Assembly (NCBI GenBank): GCA_040766745.1
Contig: JAXGPX010000002.1
Span: 496,001-560,000 of the forward strand
Direction: 5' to 3'
DNA length: 64,000 bases
Source of the DNA: JAXGPX01 sp040766745
Lineage (GTDB): Bacteria; Bacillota; Sulfobacillia; Fermentithermobacillales; Fermentithermobacillaceae
Below, piece by piece: positions 20,772 to 29,080 of this stretch. The position numbers and the translations under genes were made by a program. The notes beneath the pieces are model-generated. The model had not been told where the DNA came from. It did no database searches and worked only from the letters and a program-made list of their open reading frames with translations. Each line of letters opens with the position of its first letter. The first letter of the stretch is position 1.

Positions 20772-21890
20772 TTGGAGAAATCGGGACGGTATTTTGCTAT
20801 TTTCGGGGCTATAGTAGGTGGAACATCAGCTTTCTATTTACTGTCCCCGCTTAGCGACTATTTTAAGAGGGAATTCAGCCTGGTTGAATCAGCAGGCATG
20901 ATGCTCCTGAGTGCAGGAGTAGTTGCAGTAATCTTCTTTTTTGCAGGGCCTCCCATAGCAGTGCTGGTTAGAAAGGGCGTAAAGTGGCTGGAAAACCGGA
21001 TGGTGAAAATGGCCCTTCAGGATATTTTGGTGGGAGTGGGCGGACTTATTATCGGCCTCATAATAGCTAATCTGATTGCCCCATCCCTGGCCAGAATACC
21101 TATTGCAGGAAGTTTCCTTCCGGCTATTGCCCTTATCCTGTTTGGGTATATTGGCATTGTAGTTGCCAGAAGCAAAAAAGATGATATTTTTGCTATCACC
21201 CCTTGGAGATTTAGGAATATCAAGGACTCGTCTGGCAATAAGGGTAAGAAATCTGCAAGCCGGGGCGGTTTTTCGGCTGCCAAGATCCTTGATACCAGCA
21301 CCATCATAGACGGCCGTATAGCCGATATATGCAGGACCGGTTTCATGGAGGGGCCTGTGGTCATACCGAATTTCGTACTTGATGAATTAAGGCGTATAGC
21401 CGATTCATCTGACAACATGAAGCGAAATAAGGGAAGGCGGGGCTTGGATATCCTAAATGCCATGCAGAAGGAAGTGCCCATTGAAATATCCATACAGGAT
21501 TGGGAAGAGGATCCTGATCAAGATGTTGATTTGCGCCTTTTGAAAATGGCTAAGGCCACAGGCGCACTGATTATTACAACTGACTTCAATCTTGCAAAGA
21601 TTGCAGAATTCCAGGAGGTTGGAGTACTCAACATCAACCAACTGGCAAATGCTCTAAAACCCATTGTTTCTGCAGGAGAAGAGCTAATAATCCATGTGAT
21701 TAAAGAAGGCAAAGAACCTGGGCAAGGCGTAGGGTATTTGGAAGATGGGACCATGGTAGTGGTCGAGCAAGCCAGGAAGTTTGTCGGCGAGGATATGGCC
21801 ATTGTGGTCACTAACTGCCATACAACACCTGCAGGGCGAATGATATTTGCCAAGCCTAAATTTCTTGAGCGAGACGAGGAATATGATTGA
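20772..21890 (+). CDS. Membrane-anchored PIN/TRAM-domain protein (YacL type)
   Basis: A 372-residue protein of the Bacillus YacL family. Four predicted membrane segments lie in the first 140 residues (AIFGAIVGGTSAFYL, MMLLSAGVVAVIFFFAG, DILVGVGGLIIGLIIANLI, LPAIALILFGYIGIVV). A PIN nuclease-like domain follows (about 173-300: ILDTSTIIDGRIADI, FVLDELRRIAD, GALIITTDFNLAKIA, with acidic residues placed for metal binding). The C-terminal TRAM domain is about 305-365. Likely a membrane-bound RNase, not proven. TTG 20772 is 8 bases after AAGGAGG; TTG 20769 and GTG 20763 are alternatives. Its stop overlaps the ispDF start. Confidence 0.9.
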   Translation: MEKSGRYFAIFGAIVGGTSAFYLLSPLSDYFKREFSLVESAGMMLLSAGVVAVIFFFAGPPIAVLVRKGVKWLENRMVKMALQDILVGVGGLIIGLIIANLIAPSLARIPIAGSFLPAIALILFGYIGIVVARSKKDDIFAITPWRFRNIKDSSGNKGKKSASRGGFSAAKILDTSTIIDGRIADICRTGFMEGPVVIPNFVLDELRRIADSSDNMKRNKGRRGLDILNAMQKEVPIEISIQDWEEDPDQDVDLRLLKMAKATGALIITTDFNLAKIAEFQEVGVLNINQLANALKPIVSAGEELIIHVIKEGKEPGQGVGYLEDGTMVVVEQARKFVGEDMAIVVTNCHTTPAGRMIFAKPKFLERDEEYD

Positions 21891-23190
21891 GAGCCTTTGG
21901 GCGGTCATCCCGGCAGCAGGGTACGGCATACGCGCAGGCAGGCAGGTGCCAAAGCAGTTTGTGCCTGTGGGCGGAAAGACTCTGTTGGAATGGACTGCCG
22001 GCAAGGTCCTGTCTTTTCCAGAAGTCAATGGGGTAGTGATTGCTGTTCCTGCCGAATTTGAGACTGACAACCGGCTCAGGGCCGTGGTTGCGTCTTTGTC
22101 ATCAGACTGGGCAAAACCTGTGATCATTGTTCCAGGCGCTGGAACAAGGCAGGATTCAGTAGCTTTAGCACTTGAAAAAGTACCGTCCGATACAACCTGG
22201 GCCATGGTTCACGATGCATCTAGGCCTCTCTTTTCAGCAAGCCTCTTCAACCGTGTTTTTGAAGCGGCCAGGTTTGTTTCGGCAGCCATATGTGGGATAA
22301 GCGTGGCAGATACAGTAAAATCGTTGCTGCCGTTAGAGGATTCAGGGCAGTTGCTTGTGGGAAACACTCTGTCCAGGGAAGGCGTGGCCCTAATCCAAAC
22401 TCCCCAGATATTTAAGCTTGACCTCCTGCGCCATGCCCATGAGATGGCCCGGAGGGATGGATTTACCGGCACTGATGACAGCCAATTGGTTGAGCGCCTT
22501 GGATTTAAAGTTGCAGTAGTGGAAGGGGAGCGGACCAATTTCAAGATCACCTTTCCGGAAGACTTTCGGCTGGCGTCTGCCCTTCTAGAAAATGGCAGCG
22601 CGCAACTGGACAATTCAGCGCCGGAAGAATGCAACCGGCGGAATATCTCGGAAACCGGCAGACAGAGGAGAGGTCTCAGGAGAACAAGGTTTTCCTATAG
22701 AAGCGGGTTCCCTGTAATCGGTTTGGGATTTGACGTTCACCCTTTGGTTTCAGGGCGAAAGTGCATATTGGGCGGTGTAGAGATTCCCCACAATAAGGGG
22801 CTTTCAGGCCACTCAGATGCCGACGTGTTGTGTCATGCTGTTGCAGATGCCATACTCGGGGCGCTGGGCATGGGAGATATAGGCCGCTGGTTTCCCCCTG
22901 AAGATCCAGGGTTAAGAGGCGTAAGGAGCCTTGACCTCTTGAGAGTCATCCAGTCAAACGTAAGATATATTTGTCAGGTTATTCACCTGGATTGCACTCT
23001 GATTGCCCAGGCGCCAAGGTTAGCAGAGTTTATGTATTTTATGAAAGAGAATATTGCAGAGGTATTTTCGATGGATTTAGATAGGGTATCAATCAAAGCA
23101 ACTTCCCCTGAAGGCATCGGAAGTCTTGGCAGGGGTGAAGGAATAGCGGCTTTCTGCACTGCAACGGTCTTGAAGAAAGGCAGGGTTTAG
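21883..23190 (+). CDS. ispDF: Bifunctional IspD-IspF fusion (MEP isoprenoid pathway)
   Basis: A 435-residue fusion of two non-consecutive steps of the non-mevalonate pathway. Residues 1-about 230 are IspD, the MEP cytidylyltransferase: PAAGYGIRAGRQVPKQF, VHDASRPLF, TPQIFKLDLL, GTDDSQLVE. Residues about 280-435 are IspF, the MECDP synthase: GLGFDVHPL, LSGHSDADVLCHAV with the metal ligands, GALGMGDIGRWFPP, and the C-terminal KATSPEGIGSLGRGEG. The linker (about 233-278) is charged and low in hydrophobics. ATG 21883 overlaps the upstream stop by 8 bases with GAGGA before it. Separate genes in Bacillus, fused here as in some Proteobacteria and Clostridia. Confidence 0.95.
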   Translation: MIESLWAVIPAAGYGIRAGRQVPKQFVPVGGKTLLEWTAGKVLSFPEVNGVVIAVPAEFETDNRLRAVVASLSSDWAKPVIIVPGAGTRQDSVALALEKVPSDTTWAMVHDASRPLFSASLFNRVFEAARFVSAAICGISVADTVKSLLPLEDSGQLLVGNTLSREGVALIQTPQIFKLDLLRHAHEMARRDGFTGTDDSQLVERLGFKVAVVEGERTNFKITFPEDFRLASALLENGSAQLDNSAPEECNRRNISETGRQRRGLRRTRFSYRSGFPVIGLGFDVHPLVSGRKCILGGVEIPHNKGLSGHSDADVLCHAVADAILGALGMGDIGRWFPPEDPGLRGVRSLDLLRVIQSNVRYICQVIHLDCTLIAQAPRLAEFMYFMKENIAEVFSMDLDRVSIKATSPEGIGSLGRGEGIAAFCTATVLKKGRV

Positions 23191-23192
23191 TC

Positions 23193-24662
23193 ATGGCAAT
23201 TATGGTATACAATACTCTATCCAGAAATTACGAGGAGTTTAAACCTCTTGTAGAAGGCGAGGCCAAGTTATATGTTTGCGGCATAACACCATACGCCAGC
23301 AGCCATATAGGCCATGCCCGGCCTGCAGTGTTCTGGGACGTGGTCCGACGATACCTTATATACCAAGGGTACAAAGTTACACTTGTGACGAACTTTACGG
23401 ATATTGAGGACAAACTTATCAGGAAGAGCAAAGAAACAGGCATTCCTCTAATGGAGATCGCTGAGAAATACGCTCTTGAATATATAGATTCAATGGACAA
23501 ATTGGGAGTTCAGAGGGCTAATGCATATCCCAGGGCAAGTCAGGTAATACCCGACATCATCAAGACTGTAGAGGTGCTTGTAGAAAAAGGTTTTGCCTAC
23601 GAGGCCGCTGGAGACGTTTATTTCAGAGCCGGTAAGTTTGCCGGTTACGGCAAGCTTTCGGGCCGCAATACTGAAGACTTAATGCCTGGAGCCAGGGTTC
23701 AGGTTTCTAAGCTAAAAGAATCGCCCCTGGACTGGGCATTGTGGAAGGTATCACCGGATAATGAACCAGGGTGGGAAAGCCCTTGGGGCAGAGGCAGGCC
23801 TGGATGGCATATTGAATGCTCTGTTATGGTGAATAAGTACCTTGGCCCCAGCATTGACATGCACGGAGGCGGGACTGAACTCGTATTTCCGCACCATGAG
23901 AATGAAATAGCCCAGGCTGAGGCGTTTTCCGGGATTGAGCCTTACGTGAAGTATTGGATTCACAATGAGATGCTCAATTTAGAGGGAGAAAAGATGTCTA
24001 AGTCAATTGGCAATGTAGTCTCCCTCAGCGAGGTCCTCCAATCCCACGATCCAATGGCCGTTAGATTGTACCTTCTTTCCGCTCATAGAAGGAAGATACT
24101 TGAGTTTTCCCAGGAACTGCTCAAATCGGCTGAAAAGGGATGGGAACGAATACAGACCGGTTATGCCAATGCCCTTGAGTTCTTGGTAAGTCCTGAATTC
24201 AAAGGATTGCAGGATCCGTCTGGGTTGGCCGAGGCAACCGAGAAATGCCAGACTGAGTTCTTTGAAGCCATGGATAACGATTTTGGCACTCCAGGGGCAA
24301 TAGCTGCTGTGTTTGACTTGATAAGTGCCATAAATGGCCATGTTGTGTCCGGAAAAGAGACAACTTCTGATTCTTCTGGACGGCAGCAAGTTGCCCATGC
24401 TTTTGGGCTCCTTGTGCAATGCCTCGGAATCCTGGGGCTGGCCCCTAAGATGTCTCAGACAGAAACTGCCCAGGGCAATGATATTACAGAGGATCTTCTC
24501 AATGTGCTCATTGACTTGAGGAATATGGCACGGCAGGAAAAAGACTATAAGACTGCTGATTATATTAGAAATCGAATGACTGCCATCGGAATTTCGGTGG
24601 AGGATACCCCTTCAGGTACGAGGGTAAAGAGGACAGGGATAGGAGGAAGCGTTCATGAGTGA
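23193..24662 (+). CDS. cysS: Cysteine--tRNA ligase
   Basis: A 489-residue class I synthetase. It has the HIGH motif as HIGHARP, KMSKS as EKMSKSIGN, and the zinc site built from the Cys of YVCGITPY, a Cys in WHIECSVM and the His/Glu of HHENEIAQ. The C-terminal helical DALR-like region (about 345-480) contains NVLIDLRNMARQEKDYKTADYIR. It starts 2 bases after the ispDF stop. In Bacillus cysE and gltX lie between ispF and cysS; both are missing here. It overlaps thyX by 8 bases. Confidence 0.96.
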   Translation: MAIMVYNTLSRNYEEFKPLVEGEAKLYVCGITPYASSHIGHARPAVFWDVVRRYLIYQGYKVTLVTNFTDIEDKLIRKSKETGIPLMEIAEKYALEYIDSMDKLGVQRANAYPRASQVIPDIIKTVEVLVEKGFAYEAAGDVYFRAGKFAGYGKLSGRNTEDLMPGARVQVSKLKESPLDWALWKVSPDNEPGWESPWGRGRPGWHIECSVMVNKYLGPSIDMHGGGTELVFPHHENEIAQAEAFSGIEPYVKYWIHNEMLNLEGEKMSKSIGNVVSLSEVLQSHDPMAVRLYLLSAHRRKILEFSQELLKSAEKGWERIQTGYANALEFLVSPEFKGLQDPSGLAEATEKCQTEFFEAMDNDFGTPGAIAAVFDLISAINGHVVSGKETTSDSSGRQQVAHAFGLLVQCLGILGLAPKMSQTETAQGNDITEDLLNVLIDLRNMARQEKDYKTADYIRNRMTAIGISVEDTPSGTRVKRTGIGGSVHE

Positions 24663-25497
24663 GAAGGGGAACAAGGGGCCGAAAGAGGCCAAAATGAGCA
24701 TCAAAATCTTGCATTACCCGTTTATGGGCACAAATATAGACACTGAGCGGCTGGTACTGCTGGCCCGCCTGTGTTATTCACCTATGGGTACAGATAAGCT
24801 TGAATCGCTCTTGTTCGGGGACAAGCCTTCAAAGGAAGAGACAGGCCGGTTTATCAGGAATATTATTAAGTCCGGGCATATGGGGGCACTTGAGCACTGG
24901 TATACCACCTTTGCAGTTGAGGGCTATTCCAGAATATCAAGCCAGCAAAACGATAGGCACCGTCTGATGAAGGTGTTCAAAGACTCAGGCGTAGTATATT
25001 TTAATGAACCGGTGCAAGCTTCCTCTGACTTATCTCAACTCCAGCAATCCCAAAGATATGTGAAGGAAGATAATTTTAAGTACGTGACTCCACCTAGTTT
25101 CTCTGCTCAACCGGAATTTCTGCGCAGGTTCGAGAGGCTTCAGGAGGAAGTTATGGATATGCAGAAAGACGGGCTAGCCCTTGGTTTACCTGCCGAGGAT
25201 GTCCGGTTTGCCTTAACCAACGCTACTGAGACCAGATTTGTGATCACTACCAATGCAAGGCAGCTGCGCCACATGTTCAATTTAAGGTGCTGCCAGAGGG
25301 CTCAGTGGGAGATCAGAGAGATGTTCAGTGTACTACTCGATGAATACAAGCAGATTGCCCCAAATATTTTCTATGGTGCAGGAGCTTCGTGTGTTGAGTT
25401 TGGGTATTGCCCGGAAGGAAAAATGTCATGCGGAAGGGCGCCTACTCTTGAGCAGTTGCAAGCGGCCTACAAAGCCGGTAAGAGGCCGGGCGTATAA
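24655..25497 (+). CDS. thyX: Flavin-dependent thymidylate synthase ThyX, unusual signature motif
   Basis: A 280-residue protein. ThyX methylates dUMP to dTMP using methylenetetrahydrofolate, FAD and NADPH. Conserved parts are GHMGALEHWYTTFAVEG (substrate/FAD region), QQSQRYVKEDNFKYVTPP, and the C-terminal NATETRFVITTNARQL with LRCCQRAQWEIR. The signature RHRxxS, normally followed at once by YSQQSQRY, reads RHRLMK and then about 20 extra residues before QLQQSQRYV. The preceding residues (SSQQND) also differ from the usual SHQLV. The frame is intact. Start ATG 24655 is 7 bases after AGGAGGA; a later ATG (residue 14) is where homology begins. Whether the motif change permits activity is unknown. 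Confidence 0.88.
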   Translation: MSEKGNKGPKEAKMSIKILHYPFMGTNIDTERLVLLARLCYSPMGTDKLESLLFGDKPSKEETGRFIRNIIKSGHMGALEHWYTTFAVEGYSRISSQQNDRHRLMKVFKDSGVVYFNEPVQASSDLSQLQQSQRYVKEDNFKYVTPPSFSAQPEFLRRFERLQEEVMDMQKDGLALGLPAEDVRFALTNATETRFVITTNARQLRHMFNLRCCQRAQWEIREMFSVLLDEYKQIAPNIFYGAGASCVEFGYCPEGKMSCGRAPTLEQLQAAYKAGKRPGV

Positions 25498-25532
25498 GGG
25501 CAGTCTATAAGAAGACATTTTAGTTGGCCTGC

Positions 25533-25547
25533 CCGGCCAAAGGCCGG
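25533..25547. other. Small GC-rich hairpin between thyX and rlmB
   Basis: CCGGCC, loop AAA, GGCCGG. No T run follows; it may slow polymerase or protect an mRNA end. Confidence 0.35.
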
Positions 25548-25569
25548 TGTAGGGGATGCGGCAGAGTAG

Positions 25570-26337
25570 GTGACAAAAGAGCAATTGAAGAGAGACTCTG
25601 GGAACGTATATATCTATGGAAAACAGCCTGTAAGCGAAGCTTTGGAAAGCGGATGGCCTGTTCGTGAGATCATCGTGCGCGGGCGTGCAGAAGATGATGT
25701 TTCTAAATCCATTGTGGAAAAAGCCCGTGCCCGCGGTATTGATGTATTCTTCATGGGCCCTAGGGACTTTGATTCAAAGTATGACAGGGCGTCTCAGGGA
25801 GTTGCTGCCAGAGTAGGCCAAGTCGGTTTCAAACAACTTGACGGCCTGCTATCTGAGGTTCCACCGCAACAGGATCCCTTGTTCGTTGCCCTTGACGGAA
25901 TACAAGATCCTCAGAATCTGGGTGCCATTTGCAGAACGTCCCATGCAATGGGCGTCCACGGCCTTGTTATTCCTAGAAGGCGAACAGCCCCTCTTAGCGA
26001 GGGGGCCTTCAAAGCTTCATCGGGAGCTGTGTTTTACCAATCTATTTGTGAAGTGCCGAACATACATCATTTCGTCCAATGGTGCCGTAAAAACGGCGTG
26101 TGGGTTTATGGGCTGGATGCAGGGGGAGAGAAAGGATTATGGGAAATGGACTTTTCCGGCCCTGTAGCTCTGGTGGTTGGCAGCGAAGGCCAGGGGTTGT
26201 CCCGACTTGTTAGAGAGAGATGTGACTTTCTGGTCAGGATCCCTATGTACGGCAGAATAAGCAGCCTTAATGCAGGGGTTGCGTGTGCAATGGCCTTATA
26301 TGAGGTTCAGCGGCAGCGAAACAACAAAAGCAGATAA
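25570..26337 (+). CDS. rlmB: 23S rRNA (guanosine-2'-O-)-methyltransferase RlmB
   Basis: A 255-residue SpoU/TrmH-family methyltransferase. An N-terminal substrate-binding domain (IYGKQPVSEALES) precedes the knotted SPOUT domain, whose motifs are DGIQDPQNLGAICRT (motif 1), VVGSEGQGL (motif 2) and RIPMYGRISSLNAGVACAM (motif 3). Family members methylate G2251 of 23S. GTG 25570 has only a weak site. The Mini-III gene mrnC that usually precedes it in this cluster is not present. Confidence 0.93.
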   Translation: MTKEQLKRDSGNVYIYGKQPVSEALESGWPVREIIVRGRAEDDVSKSIVEKARARGIDVFFMGPRDFDSKYDRASQGVAARVGQVGFKQLDGLLSEVPPQQDPLFVALDGIQDPQNLGAICRTSHAMGVHGLVIPRRRTAPLSEGAFKASSGAVFYQSICEVPNIHHFVQWCRKNGVWVYGLDAGGEKGLWEMDFSGPVALVVGSEGQGLSRLVRERCDFLVRIPMYGRISSLNAGVACAMALYEVQRQRNNKSR

Positions 26338-26358
26338 ACCAGGAAAAAATGGCTTGTA

Positions 26359-26388
26359 TTGATTTTCCGCGGACAAGACACGTATAAT
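26359..26388 (+). promoter_or_regulatory. sigH promoter
   Basis: TTGATT (26359-26364) and consensus TATAAT (26383-26388), spacer 18, 78 bases before the chosen sigH start. Confidence 0.72.
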
Positions 26389-26466
26389 AGGTTTGTCCGG
26401 GCACCGTAAGTCCAATTGGGAGAGGCTACAGATATACTGGTTAAAAACACCGGGGGAGGGGTCTGT

Positions 26467-27150
26467 TTGGCTATTCACCCTCAAAATGACTTCTATTCGG
26501 TATTTGATGATATGCAGGATGAAGAGATAGTTGATGTAGCAAGAACAGGTTCTGTCGAGGCCCAGGAGTACCTTATCAACAAGTACAAGAGTTTTGTCCG
26601 GGCAAAGGCTAGATCATATTTCCTCATAGGCGCAGACCGCGAAGACATAATACAAGAAGGAATGATAGGCCTCTACAAAGCAATAAGAGATTTTAGATAC
26701 GACAAACTTGCTTCTTTTAAAGCATTTGCAGAATTGTGCATAACGCGGCAAATTATTACTGCTATCAAGACTGCAACCAGGCAAAAACATATTCCCCTTA
26801 ACTCGTATGTTTCACTTAATAGGCCCATATATGATGAAGATTCAGATAGGACTCTACTAGATATTATGCCTGGAAACCAGGTTCTTGACCCTGAGGAAGT
26901 AGTGATCAGCACCGAGGAAATAGGAAGCATGGAGGAGAAAATCACCGAGATCCTCAGCGACCTCGAATGGCAAGTGCTTAATTCGTATTTGGACGGAAAG
27001 TCATACCTGGAAATTGCCGATGAACTTCAGAGACATGTAAAATCGATAGATAACGCACTTCAGAGAGTTAAGAGAAAACTCGAACGCTACCTGGATTCAA
27101 AGAATGGTACTTCAGACAGGGACGAGGAGTACGCCCCTTTACGGCAATAG
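26467..27150 (+). CDS. sigH: RNA polymerase sporulation sigma factor SigH
   Basis: A 227-residue sigma-70-family factor of the SigH group, which controls early sporulation and transition-state genes. Region 2 is evident: YLINKYKSFVRAKARSYFL, GADREDIIQEGMIGLYKAI, FRYDKLASFKAFAELCITR. Region 4 is near the C-terminus: LEWQVLNSYLDGKSYLEIA with a final helix HVKSIDNALQRVKRKL. TTG 26467 is taken because GGGAGG lies 7 bases upstream and Bacillus SigH is about this length; the frame is open back to 26416. Position between rlmB and rpmG-secE-nusG matches Bacillus, except that a tRNA and the CapA/TrmB cassette are inserted. Confidence 0.94.
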   Translation: MAIHPQNDFYSVFDDMQDEEIVDVARTGSVEAQEYLINKYKSFVRAKARSYFLIGADREDIIQEGMIGLYKAIRDFRYDKLASFKAFAELCITRQIITAIKTATRQKHIPLNSYVSLNRPIYDEDSDRTLLDIMPGNQVLDPEEVVISTEEIGSMEEKITEILSDLEWQVLNSYLDGKSYLEIADELQRHVKSIDNALQRVKRKLERYLDSKNGTSDRDEEYAPLRQ

Positions 27151-27200
27151 CATGGCAGGCTGAGCATACGCCATCAAATGTATGAGTAGAATAACGCATA

Positions 27201-27229
27201 TTGACATTAGGCGCGCGTGCAGGTACCAT
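27201..27229 (+). promoter_or_regulatory. tRNA-Thr promoter
   Basis: Consensus TTGACA (27201-27206) and TACCAT (27224-27229), spacer 17, 23 bases before the tRNA. Confidence 0.8.
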
Positions 27230-27252
27230 AGGGTTTGCTGATCTTATGTGGT

Positions 27253-27328
27253 GCCAGCGTAGCTCAGTAGGCAGAGCAACTGATTTGTAATCAGTAGGTC
27301 GTCGGTTCGAATCCGTCCGCTGGCTCCA
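27253..27328 (+). tRNA. tRNA-Thr (anticodon TGT)
   Basis: 76 bases with encoded CCA. Acceptor GCCAGCG pairs perfectly with CGCTGGC. The anticodon stem is ACTGA/TCAGT with loop TTTGTAA, anticodon TGT. The T loop is TTCGAAT. The T stem GTCGG/CCGTC has one U-U mismatch at the second pair, otherwise normal. Confidence 0.93.
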
Positions 27329-27444
27329 TTGATTTTAGGCCTACATCACACTAAAGCCCTGAACCGGGATTACGGTTACGTTAATCCATTACCCATGCCA
27401 ATCTTTAGAAAAGTCTTGTTATTATGCTGCTCTTTGAACAAGAG

Positions 27445-27471
27445 TGGGCTGCATCTGGTTTGTGCAGCCCA
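27445..27471 (-). terminator. Hairpin between tRNA-Thr and the CapA-like gene
   Basis: A perfect 9-base-pair inverted repeat (27445-27453 with 27463-27471) 26 bases beyond the capA stop. The following T tract is poor on both strands, so it is a weak or bidirectional terminator candidate. Confidence 0.4.
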
Positions 27472-27496
27472 ACCCTACCAGTGGTTTGTTTTAGCC

Positions 27497-28816
27497 CTAT
27501 CGTACGAGACTGATTACGCCTTTTTCTCCCTCGATAATCACGTCGGTTTCAAATGGCTGAGAAAGCCTTTTTATGTCCTCTAGGATCTTTTTGGCCTTTT
27601 CACCTCTTGCCACAAATGGCCGGCCCCTTTGAGGCCTTGGCTTTCCGTGCCCTAGGCAAAGCGGTATGAGTTCAATGCCGGTAAGTTCTCTGCCATTGTA
27701 GCGAGTAATTGCGATTACGCTTTCCCAGTAGATAGGGTCGCCAGGAAAACCTGCAGTATCATGTTTGCTTCTTGCATCGTACATGTCAGCAGGGGTTGCC
27801 TCCAGGGGGAGGCCGTATCTGTCGTATATGTCTTGAGGGTGTTTGAAGATCAAGTCGTTTTGGAATATGAAATTGCCCAGGCTGTAAAAGATGGGTTTCC
27901 CTTTGTAAATTTCTATTCCGCGAAGTAGGTGGGGGCCGTGGCCTATGAACATGTCTGCTCCTGCGTCTATACACGCCTTTGCAAAACTGGTTATGAATTC
28001 AGCAGGTACAGTCCGGTCAAGGTGAGCCTCGTGACAGTGAAGAGTGAACAACACCCAATCCGCTTGCCGCCTGGCATCTCTAATCCATTTGGTGATATCC
28101 TGTACATCCTGCTGGTTAGGTTCTGTAACTATCCCCGGGCCGTCTGATTCAACGAAAGTCAGCCCGGCAAGGGATATTTCACCGGTTTCATCAGGCATTC
28201 CCCACCCCAGCGCCGCGTATTTCTCCTTGACGGCTTTGAGGCCTAAATCTTGCTCCATCTGCTTGATGGTTGCAAAATGTTCTTTAGCAACGAAGTACTT
28301 TGTCGTATACCTTAATGGCGACAAGCCGGGACGCCCTTGAAAATCAGGCCTTGTGGCGCCTGCCCTCCCCCACGGTGCAAAACTTGAGCTGGCGGACAAG
28401 AGGGCCACTCTGCCAAAAGGAGCTTCGCAGTAAGCAGGAGACCTGGCTTCTGCCAGATTCTCGCCTACGCCTGCGTGAACGATTCCTTTCTTGTCAAGCG
28501 TATCAGTCGTTATACGCAGGCCTTCATACGAGTAGTCCAGGGAATGATTATTTGCCCTTGCAACCATATGAAACCCTGCCCACTTAATCTCGTCGGCCAG
28601 GGCAGTTGGCGCCCCTGCATAGGTACCGCCGCTTTGGGCAGCAGGGATTCCTTTATAGTCGTTTAGCAGCACTTCCAGGTTGGTAAAGCCCAGATCCTGT
28701 GCCCTTATCGTATCAAACACTTCGGTAAAATCAGGCTCGCTATAACCAGAGATTTTCGATGCTATGAAAGAGTCACCTGTCAGAGCTATTGAGAAGCCTT
28801 GATTCTGGGAACACAT
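27497..28816 (-). CDS. CapA-family protein (PGA_cap metallophosphatase-like)
   Basis: A 439-residue protein of the CapA/PgsA superfamily, related to calcineurin-like phosphoesterases and, in Bacillus, to poly-gamma-glutamate export. Family blocks are ALTGDSFIAS, LGFTNLEVLLND, ARANNHSLDYSYEG, VLFTLHCHEAHL and GHGPHLLRGIEIYKGK followed by IFYSLGNFIFQN. The His, Asp and Asn residues there form the expected metal site. Unlike PgsA it has no signal peptide or membrane anchor, so a cytoplasmic enzyme is likelier. No pgsB/C neighbours. ATG 28816 has AGAGGTG 6 bases upstream. It is divergent from the TrmB cassette. Substrate unknown. Confidence 0.85.
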   Translation of the reverse strand: MCSQNQGFSIALTGDSFIASKISGYSEPDFTEVFDTIRAQDLGFTNLEVLLNDYKGIPAAQSGGTYAGAPTALADEIKWAGFHMVARANNHSLDYSYEGLRITTDTLDKKGIVHAGVGENLAEARSPAYCEAPFGRVALLSASSSFAPWGRAGATRPDFQGRPGLSPLRYTTKYFVAKEHFATIKQMEQDLGLKAVKEKYAALGWGMPDETGEISLAGLTFVESDGPGIVTEPNQQDVQDITKWIRDARRQADWVLFTLHCHEAHLDRTVPAEFITSFAKACIDAGADMFIGHGPHLLRGIEIYKGKPIFYSLGNFIFQNDLIFKHPQDIYDRYGLPLEATPADMYDARSKHDTAGFPGDPIYWESVIAITRYNGRELTGIELIPLCLGHGKPRPQRGRPFVARGEKAKKILEDIKRLSQPFETDVIIEGEKGVISLVR

Positions 28817-28949
28817 ATTCATCACCTCTTGGATAATAGTTTTCTTCTAGCCTATGATGCATTCCTGCCCCAGTTTTCTTCTCGGGTTGGCATGATGCAG
28901 AATCCTTCTGATGCATCAACTTACACTAGGGTAATTAATCGGAAATATA

Positions 28950-28978
28950 TTGACACATCTCGAAGCGGGCAATATACT
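28950..28978 (+). promoter_or_regulatory. Strong promoter of the TrmB-ABC cassette
   Basis: Consensus TTGACA (28950-28955) and TATACT (28973-28978), spacer 17. The start point would be near 28985, inside the repeat-rich operator. Confidence 0.85.
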
Positions 28979-29022
28979 AACTACGATGGTAGTTACGTAA
29001 TTACTAAGGTAGATACGTAACT
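28978..29022. promoter_or_regulatory. Repeat-rich operator overlapping the TrmB-ABC start site
   Basis: Three overlapping symmetries lie directly after the -10: a 7-base inverted repeat TAACTAC (28978-28984) and GTAGTTA (28989-28995); a 13-base direct repeat of form GGTAGwTACGTAA at 28988-29000 and 29008-29020, exactly 20 bases apart; and a 9-base inverted repeat AGTTACGTA (28991-28999) with TACGTAACT (29014-29022). A 20-base period equals about two helical turns, suiting a dimer-of-dimers. Most likely bound by the TrmB regulator encoded downstream; that is inference. Confidence 0.65.
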
Positions 29023-29080
29023 GTAGGAGCCAGGCTAGGAGGCATTGGCCTATATATTGCTGTTGATGGAGGTGGTTTCT

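Noticed and set aside
23180..23193. T-box leader for cysS
   Set aside because: Only 2 bases separate ispDF from cysS, so no leader exists. The upstream region of lysS is outside the window.
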